In this document: positions 18,786-26,661 of the stretch, piece by piece
How positions within the stretch are numbered: the first letter of the stretch is position 1
Layout of the letters: every line of letters begins with the position of its first letter
Origin: Ruegeria meonggei
GTDB lineage: Bacteria > Pseudomonadota > Alphaproteobacteria > Rhodobacterales > Rhodobacteraceae
Assembly (NCBI RefSeq): GCF_900172215.1
Contig: NZ_FWFP01000002.1
Span: 124,001-188,000, forward strand
Direction of reading: 5' to 3'
DNA: 64,000 nucleotides
Notes under the pieces: model-generated
Told to the model about the DNA's origin: nothing
Seen by the model: the letters and a program-made list of their open reading frames with translations, nothing else
Databases searched by the model: none
Translations under genes and position numbers: made by a program

Positions 18786-18858
18786 GCGAACGGGTTTCGC
18801 CCGCCTGCCCTGCAGCTTATGATCGGGTCTGGTGAATCACGGATATCAGGCGGCGGGA

Positions 18859-19425
18859 ATGATCAGAATTTTGGCCTTTGTGCTGACCTTGGGGATGCTT
18901 GCGGCCTGTTCTGCGCCACCGTCTTCCACCGGAGATGAGGTTCAACGGTTGGCCAGCGAAATCCGCAGCCTCGGTCCGGATATCGACCCAGTCGAGGCTG
19001 AGCGTGCCGCGCGTATCGCCTATTCCTATTCTGCGCAGCTGGCGCAAGAGTACGAGATCACCGATCCCCCCCTGGTTCACAACGCCAAGGTCAACAAGGG
19101 CCTGCGCCCACGCGGTCTGTGCTGGCACTGGGCCGAGGATATCGAGCGCCGGTTGGATCAGGAAGGGTTCGAAACACTGGAAATGCACCGTGCCATAGCA
19201 AACGCAGACAACCCGTTTCGAATAGACCACAGCACGGCGATTATCAGCCGCAAGGGTGAAACTATGCGTGACGGCATTGTTCTGGACCCGTGGCGCTATG
19301 GCGGTGTGCTGTACTGGTCTCCCCTGACCGAGGACACAAAATATGAATGGGTGCCTCGCGACGCCGTATTGGAGAAGCGCCGCCTGGATCAACACGGTGC
19401 GCTTTTGCCTTATGTCAGCGGGTAG
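18859..19425 (+). CDS. Predicted lipoprotein, function unknown
   Basis: 188 residues with a lipoprotein signal: MIRILAFVLTLGMLAAC, where LAAC is the lipobox. ATG 18859 has GGCGGG ahead; a start at 18832 would add nine residues before the signal and is less likely. The mature protein is charged, with conserved-looking CWHWAEDIERRL and DPWRYGGVLYWSPL segments and no recognised enzymatic motif. It follows hisE by 73 bp and converges on the CoA-binding gene with 3 bp between. Confidence 0.72.
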   Translation: MIRILAFVLTLGMLAACSAPPSSTGDEVQRLASEIRSLGPDIDPVEAERAARIAYSYSAQLAQEYEITDPPLVHNAKVNKGLRPRGLCWHWAEDIERRLDQEGFETLEMHRAIANADNPFRIDHSTAIISRKGETMRDGIVLDPWRYGGVLYWSPLTEDTKYEWVPRDAVLEKRRLDQHGALLPYVSG

Positions 19426-19428
19426 AGA

Positions 19429-19899
19429 TCACAGCTTGGAAGAGATTACCCCGGTGGCAAACCCGCCCATGCGCAACTCGCCAAACAGACGCTGATACTC
19501 AATCTTCGGGCAGCGGTTCATCACAACGTCCACACCCTGCGCTTGCGCTTTGGCGGCTGCGTCCGGGTGCTCTACCCCGATCTGCATCCAGATCGTGCAC
19601 AAATTCGGAAAGGCTGCCAAAGCGTCATCGACAATCGGGGGCACGGCCTCGGACCGGCGGAAGATATCGACCATATCGACAGGTTCGGTGATGTCTGACA
19701 ACGATGCCTGCACCGTTTGGCCGAACAACAACTTTCCAGCATGGCCGGGATTGACCGGAATGACCCTGTACCCCTTCAGGGAAAGATAGCGCGCCACGTA
19801 ATAGCTGGGCCGCACAGGGTTCATCGACACCCCAACCACGGCTACTACCTTGGTGCGTTGCAGGATATCCCTGAGGAACGGATCGGAATATTCAGTCAT
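19429..19899 (-). CDS. CoA-binding domain protein (YccU-like)
   Basis: 156 residues, a Rossmann-like CoA-binding domain resembling the N-terminal part of succinyl-CoA ligase alpha subunits: VVAVVGVSMNPVRPSYYVARYL, GYRVIPVNPG, VDMVDIFRRSEAVPPIVDDAL and the final RCPKIEYQRL. Such YccU-type proteins bind CoA; no reaction is established. The ATG lies 25 bp downstream of a strong intrinsic terminator on the same strand, so it probably has its own promoter overlapping that terminator. Confidence 0.85.
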   Translation of the reverse strand: MTEYSDPFLRDILQRTKVVAVVGVSMNPVRPSYYVARYLSLKGYRVIPVNPGHAGKLLFGQTVQASLSDITEPVDMVDIFRRSEAVPPIVDDALAAFPNLCTIWMQIGVEHPDAAAKAQAQGVDVVMNRCPKIEYQRLFGELRMGGFATGVISSKL

Positions 19900-19923
19900 G
19901 CGGGCACATTAGGCGGTGTACGC

Positions 19924-19957
19924 AAAAGAAAAAAGCGCCCAGGTCATGCCTGAGCGC
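19924..19957 (-). terminator. Strong intrinsic terminator on minus strand
   Basis: Reading the minus strand: GCGCTCAGG, loop CATGA, CCTGGGCGC (one T-G pair), then TTTTTTCTTTT. It ends either the YHS-gene transcript or the small RNA proposed at 19924-20035. Confidence 0.85.
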
Positions 19958-20035
19958 CAGTTGTTGGAACGAGGGACAGTGAAATGACCCGCGGCAGTTC
20001 CGTTCCGCGGTCATTGTGACATTTAAGCATGAGTT
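19924..20035 (-). ncRNA. Candidate structured small RNA
   Basis: Between the YHS gene and the CoA-binding gene the minus strand holds two stem-loops and no convincing gene. Hairpin 1 pairs TGACCGCGG with CCGCGGGTCA (one bulge, ~19985-20013); a single-stranded linker follows; hairpin 2 is the intrinsic terminator at 19924-19957. A weak TTAAAT (-10-like) lies just upstream, near 20022, with no convincing -35. It could instead be the 3' UTR of the YHS mRNA. The 5' end is a guess. Confidence 0.35.
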
Positions 20036-20060
20036 CTGAGAAAAAAAGAGGGTGTGCGCA

Positions 20061-20085
20061 TTTTTGTGATGACAGATCACAAAAA
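20061..20085. promoter_or_regulatory. Perfect 10-bp inverted repeat, possible operator
   Basis: TTTTTGTGAT, GACAG, ATCACAAAAA: perfect 10-bp arms around a 5-base centre, 12 bp past the YHS stop codon. The TGTGA...TCACA arms look like a CRP/FNR-family site with one extra spacer base (N7 instead of N6). It could also fold in RNA as part of the YHS 3' end. Confidence 0.4.
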
Positions 20086-20097
20086 GCGGGAACTTGC

Positions 20098-20550
20098 CTA
20101 TTGGTGATACAGCACAACGGGCCAGTATTCCTCGGCCTTGCGGATAAATCCAGCTCGGTCGCTGCTCCACATTTCCTCGATTTCCGGTGAATGGGTCAGA
20201 TACAACCGGCCATCCACAACCTGCCACAGCGTTGGATCCGTGCTGATCAACTCACCCTGCGCCATTGCATAGGCACAGTACCCGCCAAATTGGGGGGCAA
20301 AGGCGCGCGGGTTGCTTTCAAATCTGTCGCGATTCTCGGCCGAAGAAAAATGCCACTCGACACCTTTCCACATGACCGAGTATTGCGGCTTACCCCGCAC
20401 CGGACCGTCGCCGTTGAAATAGGACACAGCATCATACCCGCCCATGGCAGCACCATCCGTGTCAAAATACACGGGCATGTCCTGCGCCTGGGCGGCAGAA
20501 GCAAACACGGCAGCGGCAACCCCGCCAAGAAAAAGTCGTCTGGTCAGCAT
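20098..20550 (-). CDS. YHS domain-containing protein with Tat-type signal
   Basis: 150 residues. ATG 20550 begins a twin-arginine signal (MLTRRLFLGGVAAAVFASAAQAQ), so the protein is probably exported folded. The mature part is a YHS domain: GGYDAVSYFNGDGPVRG, WHFSSAENRDRFESNPRAFAPQFGGYCAYAMAQGE, with Cys and aromatic residues typical of YHS proteins associated with metal or copper handling. The exact role is unknown. A TTG start at 20565 is possible but less likely. Confidence 0.8.
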   Translation of the reverse strand: MLTRRLFLGGVAAAVFASAAQAQDMPVYFDTDGAAMGGYDAVSYFNGDGPVRGKPQYSVMWKGVEWHFSSAENRDRFESNPRAFAPQFGGYCAYAMAQGELISTDPTLWQVVDGRLYLTHSPEIEEMWSSDRAGFIRKAEEYWPVVLYHQ

Positions 20551-20656
20551 TGTGGAATCAGGCAAAGTTTCATCAGGACACTAAGATGCAATTTTTACCC
20601 GCCGGTGAAACCCTGTTTAACGCGGTTGTGATCGTGTGTGTCGCTTGCTGTTCGCC

Positions 20657-20959
20657 TTAGTCGAAGATGTCTTCAATCGCGTCCCAGGCCTCATCCATCA
20701 CCCGCGAGAACATACTTTTTTTCTTCTTTTGCTTCTTTTTCTTGTACCCGCCGTCATATTTCGCGGACCCGGCGTCCGAGACCTTACGCTTGGGCATCAT
20801 CTTGAGGTTATGCAAAGGTGCGCCGCAACTGGAACAGCTGAGCTCATGACGTTGCTGTCCTTTCAGAACCAGCGCGGCGCGTGTTCCGCAGTAACAGCAG
20901 GTGGCAATTTTTTGCGGGCTAGAAATGGGGGCCTCCTGTCTATTTGTGTCTAGAAGCAT
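20657..20959 (-). CDS. Zinc-ribbon protein with lysine-rich tail; start codon uncertain
   Basis: With ATG 20959, about 100 residues. Two CxxC-type pairs (CCYCG and CSSCG) form a zinc ribbon (~24-52 of this frame), followed by a strongly basic run (KKKKQKKKK) and an acidic amphipathic end (RVMDEAWDAIEDIFD). The perfect AGGAGG at 20932-20937 does not fit ATG 20959; it points to an ATT codon at 20924-20926, five bases downstream and in frame, which would give 89 residues starting just before KIATCCYCG. The ATG version overlaps the end of rlmB by 20 bp. Function unknown; a nucleic-acid-binding role is only a guess. Confidence 0.6.
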   Translation of the reverse strand: MLLDTNRQEAPISSPQKIATCCYCGTRAALVLKGQQRHELSCSSCGAPLHNLKMMPKRKVSDAGSAKYDGGYKKKKQKKKKSMFSRVMDEAWDAIEDIFD

Positions 20960-21713
20960 ATAGGGCAATTGCGGCGGCATTTGAGACGTTCAGCGAACCA
21001 AATCCCCCCGCTGCGTCGATTTTCACCAGGTGATCAACCGTTTCTTTGGTTTTCTGACGCAAGCCCGGCCCCTCGGCCCCCAGCACCAGCGCCACCGGGC
21101 GGTCCAGCTTGTCAGCCAGCGCAGCCTCGATGGTTGCATCAGCCTCGCCATCAAGGCCCAGCACGATGAAACCCATATTCTGCAACTCGACGATGGTATC
21201 GGCCAGGTTGCGCACCCGCAGATAGGGCTGTCGTTCCAGCGCACCGCTGGCGGTCTTGGCCAAAGCCCCCGTTTCAGGTGCTGAATGATGGCGCGTTCCT
21301 ATAACGGCGCTGGCCCCCAGCACTTCGGCCGATCGCAGAATCGCACCGACGTTATGGGGATCGGTCACGCGGTCCAGCAACAGGACGCGCGGATGGGCGC
21401 GACCGATGCAATTCTCGGCCAGCCCACCCCAGTTCAGCGGTTTGACCTCGAGTGCTGCACCCTGATGGACGGATCCCGGATCAATGGGGGCGGTAAATTT
21501 GCGCGGATCGACCATTTCCGGCTCGATCCCAGAAAACTCAATAGCTTCTGCAAGCTTGTCTTGCGCGTTGCGGGTCACAACCAGCCGCAATTTCTGCCGG
21601 TTCGGGTTCATCAAAGCGTCCCTAACGGCGTGCAGTCCGAACAACCAGACGGTCTCGGCCGCAGCGGTTTTGCGGGCCTGTTCTTTTTCGACAACCCACT
21701 TTGGTTTTTTCAT
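20940..21713 (-). CDS. rlmB: 23S rRNA (guanosine-2'-O-)-methyltransferase RlmB / TrmH family
   Basis: 257 residues, SPOUT-class RNA 2'-O-methyltransferase that uses S-adenosylmethionine on 23S rRNA. N-terminal substrate-binding domain (VWLFGLHAVRDALMNPNRQKLRLVVTR) and C-terminal knotted domain with DRVTDPHNVGAILRSAEVLGASAVI, LVLGAEGPGLRQKT and the SAM-binding GSLNVSNAAAIALY motif. ATG 21713 has GGAGG about eight bases upstream. It is followed by the zinc-ribbon gene in the same direction, probably the same transcript, and the tRNA-Tyr gene is divergent. Confidence 0.92.
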   Translation of the reverse strand: MKKPKWVVEKEQARKTAAAETVWLFGLHAVRDALMNPNRQKLRLVVTRNAQDKLAEAIEFSGIEPEMVDPRKFTAPIDPGSVHQGAALEVKPLNWGGLAENCIGRAHPRVLLLDRVTDPHNVGAILRSAEVLGASAVIGTRHHSAPETGALAKTASGALERQPYLRVRNLADTIVELQNMGFIVLGLDGEADATIEAALADKLDRPVALVLGAEGPGLRQKTKETVDHLVKIDAAGGFGSLNVSNAAAIALYASRHK

Positions 21714-21829
21714 TTCTTGGGCCTCCGGGCCTGGAATTCGGTTTCCTGCGCCAAAGCGGAATTTTCCTGTTGACGCTCCTTTAGAGCGCTAGTAATCACG
21801 CCTCCACGTCAGGTGCAACGCCTGACAGT

Positions 21830-21913
21830 GGGCGACAGGCCGCAAGGTGTGGCAGGGGACTGTAACTCCCTCGCGGAGACGCACGCCTGGTTCGATTCCA
21901 GGGTCGCCCACCA
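21830..21913 (+). tRNA. tRNA-Tyr (GTA), class II
   Basis: 84 nt with encoded CCA. Acceptor GGGCGAC/GTCGCCC, short D-stem GCC/GGC, anticodon arm GGGGA-CTGTAAC-TCCCT giving anticodon GTA, long variable arm GCG-GAGA-CGC, T-arm CCTGG-TTCGATT-CCAGG, discriminator A. The long variable arm and GTA anticodon identify tyrosine. Position 8 is A instead of the nearly universal U, and the D-loop is unusual. Confidence 0.93.
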
Positions 21914-22057
21914 CTTTTCTCAGATCATTACCGCACATATCCAGCCGTTAGGTCGACCGGCATGGCCACTCATGTATCATTTTTCATCCTCGTACGGCCA
22001 GCAACGAGCTGAACCTTTCGTCGCAAACGCCAAATGCCGGAGCTGTTGGGGAAAATG

Positions 22058-22113
22058 CTGTTTCAGCACCAGAGCCGAAACACGGTGTGCCATGCCAGCG
22101 GGTACTGAAACAG
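22058..22113. repeat. Inverted repeat CTGTTTCAG / CTGAAACAG
   Basis: Perfect 9-bp arms separated by 38 bp, in the 264-bp stretch between tRNA-Tyr and the DUF2478 gene. No gene is visible in that stretch. It could be a weak hairpin at the end of either transcript or a protein-binding site. Confidence 0.3.
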
Positions 22114-22177
22114 TTGATCCATACATGTCGCCCGCTCTGGATCAGAGGGCGACAGCAGCTATTTTATAGAGGTTGTC

Positions 22178-22696
22178 TTAGGCGGCCGCGCGCTGCGCGC
22201 AGACGCGATTGAACCATTCGGTGATGGCTTCAATCTCGGGCTCTACCTGTTCTGCCGTGCCGTCGGTGAACTCTTGGAACTTTTCCTTGTTCAGACCGTT
22301 CACCCCTACCAGCACCGGGATATCCAGCGCCAGAGCCTCGGCAATCACCGGGCGAAAGCCGCGCCCGTCCGCCTCGTGCTTGCCGAACTTGTTGATGATC
22401 AACAACTGCGGCGCATCCGCAAGCGAGGCAGTCACATAGCCCACCGCTCGTTCCAACGCGGCCGGGTCCAACCGGCATCCGCGCGACTGTGTGCCTAGGG
22501 ATTGCGAGATGCGGATGGTATCACCCTTGGGCAGGACACGGACGTCCATGTCGCATTTGCTGTCGTCAGCACATTCGGTGTTGGTCTGCACCACACCCGA
22601 CAATTGCGCGCCCGAGCGCAGCAACTGTTCCGCAGCTGCGCTCAGCAGGCGGTCGGTCGCACCGCGGTCGGTGGTGGTGATATAGGCCAGGTACAT
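22178..22696 (-). CDS. DUF2478 family protein (P-loop-like)
   Basis: 172 residues starting at ATG 22696 (MYLAYITTTDRGATDRLL). The sequence matches the DUF2478 style: an N-terminal strand then DRGATDRLLSAAAEQLLRSG, GVVQTN, a CADDSKCDM segment with two cysteines, LLIINKFGKHEADGRGFRP and DIPVLVGVNGLN, giving a nucleotide-binding-like alternation of strands and loops. Members often sit beside molybdate transport genes, but none is visible here. Function not proven. The longer frame to 22918 has no plausible start region and is rejected. Confidence 0.72.
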   Translation of the reverse strand: MYLAYITTTDRGATDRLLSAAAEQLLRSGAQLSGVVQTNTECADDSKCDMDVRVLPKGDTIRISQSLGTQSRGCRLDPAALERAVGYVTASLADAPQLLIINKFGKHEADGRGFRPVIAEALALDIPVLVGVNGLNKEKFQEFTDGTAEQVEPEIEAITEWFNRVCAQRAAA

Positions 22697-22767
22697 TCTG
22701 AGACCCTCGTGTCGAAACTGTAGCATTCCAGATAGCACGCATCCCTCGGTCCGACCACTCCTGTGCG

Positions 22768-23433
22768 TTACGGCAACGGAGAAAGACCGATCACAGGTGC
22801 GTGCAAGTAAAGCAGGGCCGCATAGGCGGTAAATGAGACCAGCCACACCCATAGACGGGGCCAAGGACGTGGCGCGCGCAGGGACAGGCGCGCCGTGTTG
22901 CGGGACAGACGTGTCCATTCGATCCCCATCCGGCGCTGATTACGGCGGTCGATCAGGGACATGCCCAGCACGGCGAAGCCTGCGAACAGGCCAAACAGGA
23001 TGACGTGGGACAGGCTGCCATTGGCCAGAAGATGCGACCCGGCCCACAGCATAAGCGCCACCAGAATCGGATGGCGCGTGGTGCGTAGAATGCCCGAGTG
23101 TTCCGGATCAAACGGACGCCGTCCCAGCCCACCAAACGAAAACGGGTTTTGGATAGACATGCCCGCAACAGCCAACCAGACCACGACAGGCATCACCAAC
23201 AAGGGCGCCCAGCGGAAGATCGTCCAGGGGGGAAGAACCTCGACATATGGCGCTTGGGCAGCGGCGATGATCAGCCAGGCCAATACCATCAGGGACAGGA
23301 TGGAATAGGCTGCGAAGTACCCCTTGCGACCCAGCGTTTCGACCAACCTGCCCCGCACTGCGGGTCGCGCCGGGATAGCGTGCGTTAGTAAAAAAGTGAT
23401 CAAAGCTGCAAGGAATGGGCCCCAACCGGTCAT
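22768..23433 (-). CDS. NnrU family membrane protein
   Basis: 221 residues with six or so hydrophobic segments. Family signs are the opening FLLTHAIPARPAVRGRLVETLGRKGYFAAYS, the NPFSFGG turn and the central HSGILRTTRHPILVALMLWAGSHLLANG with conserved histidines. NnrU was named from nitric oxide/nitrite metabolism regions and is related to the heme-containing carotene isomerase Z-ISO; its molecular role in most bacteria is unclear. Here it is not next to denitrification genes. It lies 71 bp upstream of the DUF2478 start, same strand. Confidence 0.85.
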   Translation of the reverse strand: MTGWGPFLAALITFLLTHAIPARPAVRGRLVETLGRKGYFAAYSILSLMVLAWLIIAAAQAPYVEVLPPWTIFRWAPLLVMPVVVWLAVAGMSIQNPFSFGGLGRRPFDPEHSGILRTTRHPILVALMLWAGSHLLANGSLSHVILFGLFAGFAVLGMSLIDRRNQRRMGIEWTRLSRNTARLSLRAPRPWPRLWVWLVSFTAYAALLYLHAPVIGLSPLP

Positions 23434-23538
23434 GGTGTTCTCCGAACGTGTTGCGCCCGGTTTAGGCCGTGGCGAGGTTGCGGTCCTTGCCCAAAATCAA
23501 GTCGAAGGCAGGGGCAAACGCGCCGCCCCTGCCCCGTT

Positions 23539-25605
23539 TTATAGGCCAAGCGCTTTGCGGCGTTCCTCGGCAAAGCCTTGCACCATGCGGTCGGCGATCA
23601 GCGCCAGGATTGCCATCGCCGCCCCTGCCGAGATGCCAAGCCCCACATCCGCCTGCCCTAGTGCCAGATAGATCGACTGACCCAAACCGGTGGTGCCAAT
23701 CAACGCAGCAATCACCAGCATGGCAAAGGCGTAAAGGATAGTCTGGTTTAGCCCCAGCAAGATGGTCGGCGCTGCATAAGGTGCCCGTACATCACGCATG
23801 ATCTGCCATTCGGTCGCGCCACTGGAAATCGCGGCCTCCATCATCTCGTCCGGAGTGTTGACAAGCCCGTGCCGCGTATAGCGGATCATCGGGACGATGG
23901 CATAGGCGCAGATCGCCAGAAAAGCCGAGAACTCGCCGATCTGAAACACCATCAGGACCGGGATCAGGAAAACGAACAGAGGGATGGTCTGCAACATGTC
24001 ACAGATCGGGCGCACGACCTTCCATACCGGGGCCCAGACTGCGCTGGCCAAACCGATTAGGCCGCCAGCCACAGCGCAGGAAAACACGGCCGCACCGCTG
24101 AGATACAGCGACAGCAAAGCACGCTCCCACAGGCCCGAGAAAAGGATGGTGCACAACAGGCCCACCGACAGAGCCGCCAGACGCCAGCCTCCGGCAACCC
24201 AGCCCAACGCAGCGGCACCGATCAGGACAAACGGCCATGGCAGGTTGGCAATGCCGGTTTCCAACATGCCGATCAGGATCAGTACGACCAATCCTCCGGT
24301 CAGGTGCCCGCGCCAGGCCATCAGCGCGGTAATCGCAATGCCGGCCGCGAACAGGCCATAGCTCATGCCCGGCGTCCATTGGAACCCCCAGGTAAAGGGT
24401 AACACAGCCTGATCCAAACCGATCCGAAGCGGCAACAGAACGTAGAACATCGAGTTGTTCTTGAGCGCATCCAGCCAAGGGCCGTTGGCCTGGGTAAAGG
24501 CCGTCAAGCCACTATCCATCGCCCCGGCAACCGGATTCAACAAGGTGATCTCGGACGGATCGGGCAGGCCACTCCAGACGACTGCAGTGAAAAGCGCGGT
24601 AATCCCAAGCACCGCCCAAACCACACGAGGATCGTAGCGCTTGCGTTCGGTGGCGAGCGTTCCGCTCATCCGGTCGATCACCACCGCAAAGACCACAATA
24701 ACCAGACCAGCCATCATCGCCTCGCCAAACTGAGCTTTGCGCATTGTCAGCAGAACTTCCCAACCGATATCGTTGAACCCACCGATAACGGCTGCGATGA
24801 TCACCATCGACAGAGCTGCCATCAGGCACTGGTTCACACCGACCATAATCTGCGTTGCAGCAGCCGGAATTTCGACCTGAAACAGTTGCTGAAACCGCGT
24901 GCCGCCTGACATGATGGCGGCTTCTTTGATGTCGGATTCTACCCGCTCAAGACCCAGCATTACGTTGCGCGCCATCGGTGGTGCCGCATAGATGGCCGAG
25001 GCAATCAGGCCCACGACCGGCCCAAAGCCAAACAGCAGCAGCAAAGGAGTGAGATACGCGAAGGTCGGCACCGTCTGCATCACGTCCAGCACGGCCTGCA
25101 CAAGGGACTTAACACGTGGCACTTCATTGGCAAGAATTCCGATGGCACCGCCCACAATCAGCGCGACAGGCACTGAAACGGCAACAAGCGCCAGTGTATT
25201 CATGCTCTCGGCCCAATAGCCCGAGGCCAGCACAAAACTAAGGCCAATGAACCCCAGAGCCGCCATGGGTAAACCACCCAGATACCAGCCCAGCGCCGTA
25301 ACCAGACCAATCAGGATCGGCCAGGGCGTATTGCCCAGCACGTAATTGGCTGCATCCATCGGATAGGTCATCAGATCGGAAAACAACCTCATCGCCGGTT
25401 TGATGCTGTTCAGAAACCAATCCAGAAAGGTGCCAACCCATTCAGTTGCGGGCAATTCCCAGGCGGCGGGCCATTTGACCAGCCACGGCGCGCTGCCCTC
25501 AAAAGCAAGACAGAGGGCACCAACGAACACAGTGATCAGTGCGGCCTTAGCACCCGCAGTCAGATGCGTGGCCTTTGTCGAGGGGAAATCTGTGGCAGCC
25601 GTCAT
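23539..25605 (-). CDS. Quaternary-amine (glycine betaine/choline/TMAO-type) ABC transporter, fused double permease
   Basis: 688 residues, roughly twice a normal ProW permease. Two complete BPD_transp_1 modules are visible, each with its own EAA loop: residues ~225-280 (EAAIMSGGTRFQQLFQVEIPA) and ~595-650 (EAAISSGATEWQIMRDVRAPY). Each module has about six membrane segments, with extra helices at the N-terminus and between the modules. One polypeptide would therefore supply both permease subunits. The start overlaps the end of the ATPase gene by four bases (ATGA), so translation is coupled. The order binding protein, ATPase, permease forms an operon; proline/betaine, choline or trimethylamine N-oxide are possible substrates. 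Confidence 0.9.
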   Translation of the reverse strand: MTAATDFPSTKATHLTAGAKAALITVFVGALCLAFEGSAPWLVKWPAAWELPATEWVGTFLDWFLNSIKPAMRLFSDLMTYPMDAANYVLGNTPWPILIGLVTALGWYLGGLPMAALGFIGLSFVLASGYWAESMNTLALVAVSVPVALIVGGAIGILANEVPRVKSLVQAVLDVMQTVPTFAYLTPLLLLFGFGPVVGLIASAIYAAPPMARNVMLGLERVESDIKEAAIMSGGTRFQQLFQVEIPAAATQIMVGVNQCLMAALSMVIIAAVIGGFNDIGWEVLLTMRKAQFGEAMMAGLVIVVFAVVIDRMSGTLATERKRYDPRVVWAVLGITALFTAVVWSGLPDPSEITLLNPVAGAMDSGLTAFTQANGPWLDALKNNSMFYVLLPLRIGLDQAVLPFTWGFQWTPGMSYGLFAAGIAITALMAWRGHLTGGLVVLILIGMLETGIANLPWPFVLIGAAALGWVAGGWRLAALSVGLLCTILFSGLWERALLSLYLSGAAVFSCAVAGGLIGLASAVWAPVWKVVRPICDMLQTIPLFVFLIPVLMVFQIGEFSAFLAICAYAIVPMIRYTRHGLVNTPDEMMEAAISSGATEWQIMRDVRAPYAAPTILLGLNQTILYAFAMLVIAALIGTTGLGQSIYLALGQADVGLGISAGAAMAILALIADRMVQGFAEERRKALGL

Positions 25606-26651
25606 GCCTCGTCCACCTGCAATGCGGCGGCCAGATCAGAAGGATGGACAGTACCGACAATGTTACCGGCGGCGTCGCGGACGGGCACCGGCTCATACAA
25701 CTCCATACAATGGGCCAATGCGGCATCCAATGTCATTGCGGTGGTCAGGCCAGGATCGTCCGGACCGCGTTCGGAATCGTCCCGCATGACCGAGGCAACC
25801 TTGGCGTGCTGGCCTTTGGCCACATCCTTGGAAAACTCGCGCACATAGTCGTCGACCGGGCGCAGAACGATGTCCGAGGGTGTGCCGATCTGCACAATCT
25901 TGCCATCGCGCATGATAGCAATGCGGTCGGCCAGCTTCAGCGCCTCTTGAATGTCGTGCGTGATGAAGACGATGGACTTTTTCAACGTCGCCTGAATACG
26001 CAAGAACTCGTCCTGCAACTGACGACGGATCAGCGGATCAAGGGCCGAGAACGGCTCGTCCAGAAACCAGATATCCGGGTTCACGGCGAGACTGCGCGCA
26101 ATGCCCACCCGCTGGCGCTGACCGCCTGAAAGCTGACGCGGGAAACTGTTTTCGCGGCCTTCCAGACCAACCAGTGAGATCACTTCCTGTGCGCGGGCCA
26201 GGCGTTCCTTGCGGCTAACGCCCTGCACGCGCAGCGGATAGGCCACGTTTTCGGACACAGTCATATGCGGGAACAGGCCAAAATGCTGGAATACCATGCC
26301 CAGCTTTTTACGACGCAGATCCGTCATCACCTTTTTGGAGGCGCCAACCACGTTTTCCCCGTCTACACGAATTTCGCCGCCCGTTCCGGGTAAAAGTTGC
26401 GAAATGCAGCGGATCAGAGTGGATTTGCCCGACCCCGACAGCCCCATGATAACGAAAAGCTCGCCATCCTTGACTTCGAAATTTGCGTCCTGAACAGCCG
26501 GGATAAACCCCTTTTCGCGCAGGTCGTCGGCGGCTTTGTCGGCGTCGTTCCCTGACCGAGACAGCGCGTCGGTCAGGGCTTTGTCAGCACCGGGGCCAAA
26601 CACCTGCCAGAGATTCTGGCAGGCGATGGCTGGCGTCTTTGAGTCAGTCAC
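25602..26651 (-). CDS. Quaternary-amine ABC transporter, ATP-binding protein
   Basis: 349 residues, ProV/OpuAA-type ATPase. Walker A GLSGSGKSTLIR (~72), Q-loop VFQHFGLFPHMTV, signature LSGGQRQRVGIARSL, Walker B WFLDEPFSALDPL and switch histidine VFITHDIQEAL are intact. Residues ~270-349 form a CBS-like region (DAAGNIVGTVHPSDLAAAL), which in osmoregulated relatives senses ionic strength. An unusual N-terminal insertion (~20-45, DALSRSGNDADKAADDL) precedes the ABC domain. It begins ten bases after the binding-protein stop and is coupled to the permease by an ATGA overlap. Confidence 0.93.
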   Translation of the reverse strand: MTDSKTPAIACQNLWQVFGPGADKALTDALSRSGNDADKAADDLREKGFIPAVQDANFEVKDGELFVIMGLSGSGKSTLIRCISQLLPGTGGEIRVDGENVVGASKKVMTDLRRKKLGMVFQHFGLFPHMTVSENVAYPLRVQGVSRKERLARAQEVISLVGLEGRENSFPRQLSGGQRQRVGIARSLAVNPDIWFLDEPFSALDPLIRRQLQDEFLRIQATLKKSIVFITHDIQEALKLADRIAIMRDGKIVQIGTPSDIVLRPVDDYVREFSKDVAKGQHAKVASVMRDDSERGPDDPGLTTAMTLDAALAHCMELYEPVPVRDAAGNIVGTVHPSDLAAALQVDEA

Positions 26652-26661
26652 TTACGCGAAC

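Noticed and set aside
22147..22155. GGGCGACAG repeat of the tRNA-Tyr 5' end as an attachment site
   Set aside because: Only nine bases, matches the 5' and not the 3' end of the tRNA, and no integrase lies between.
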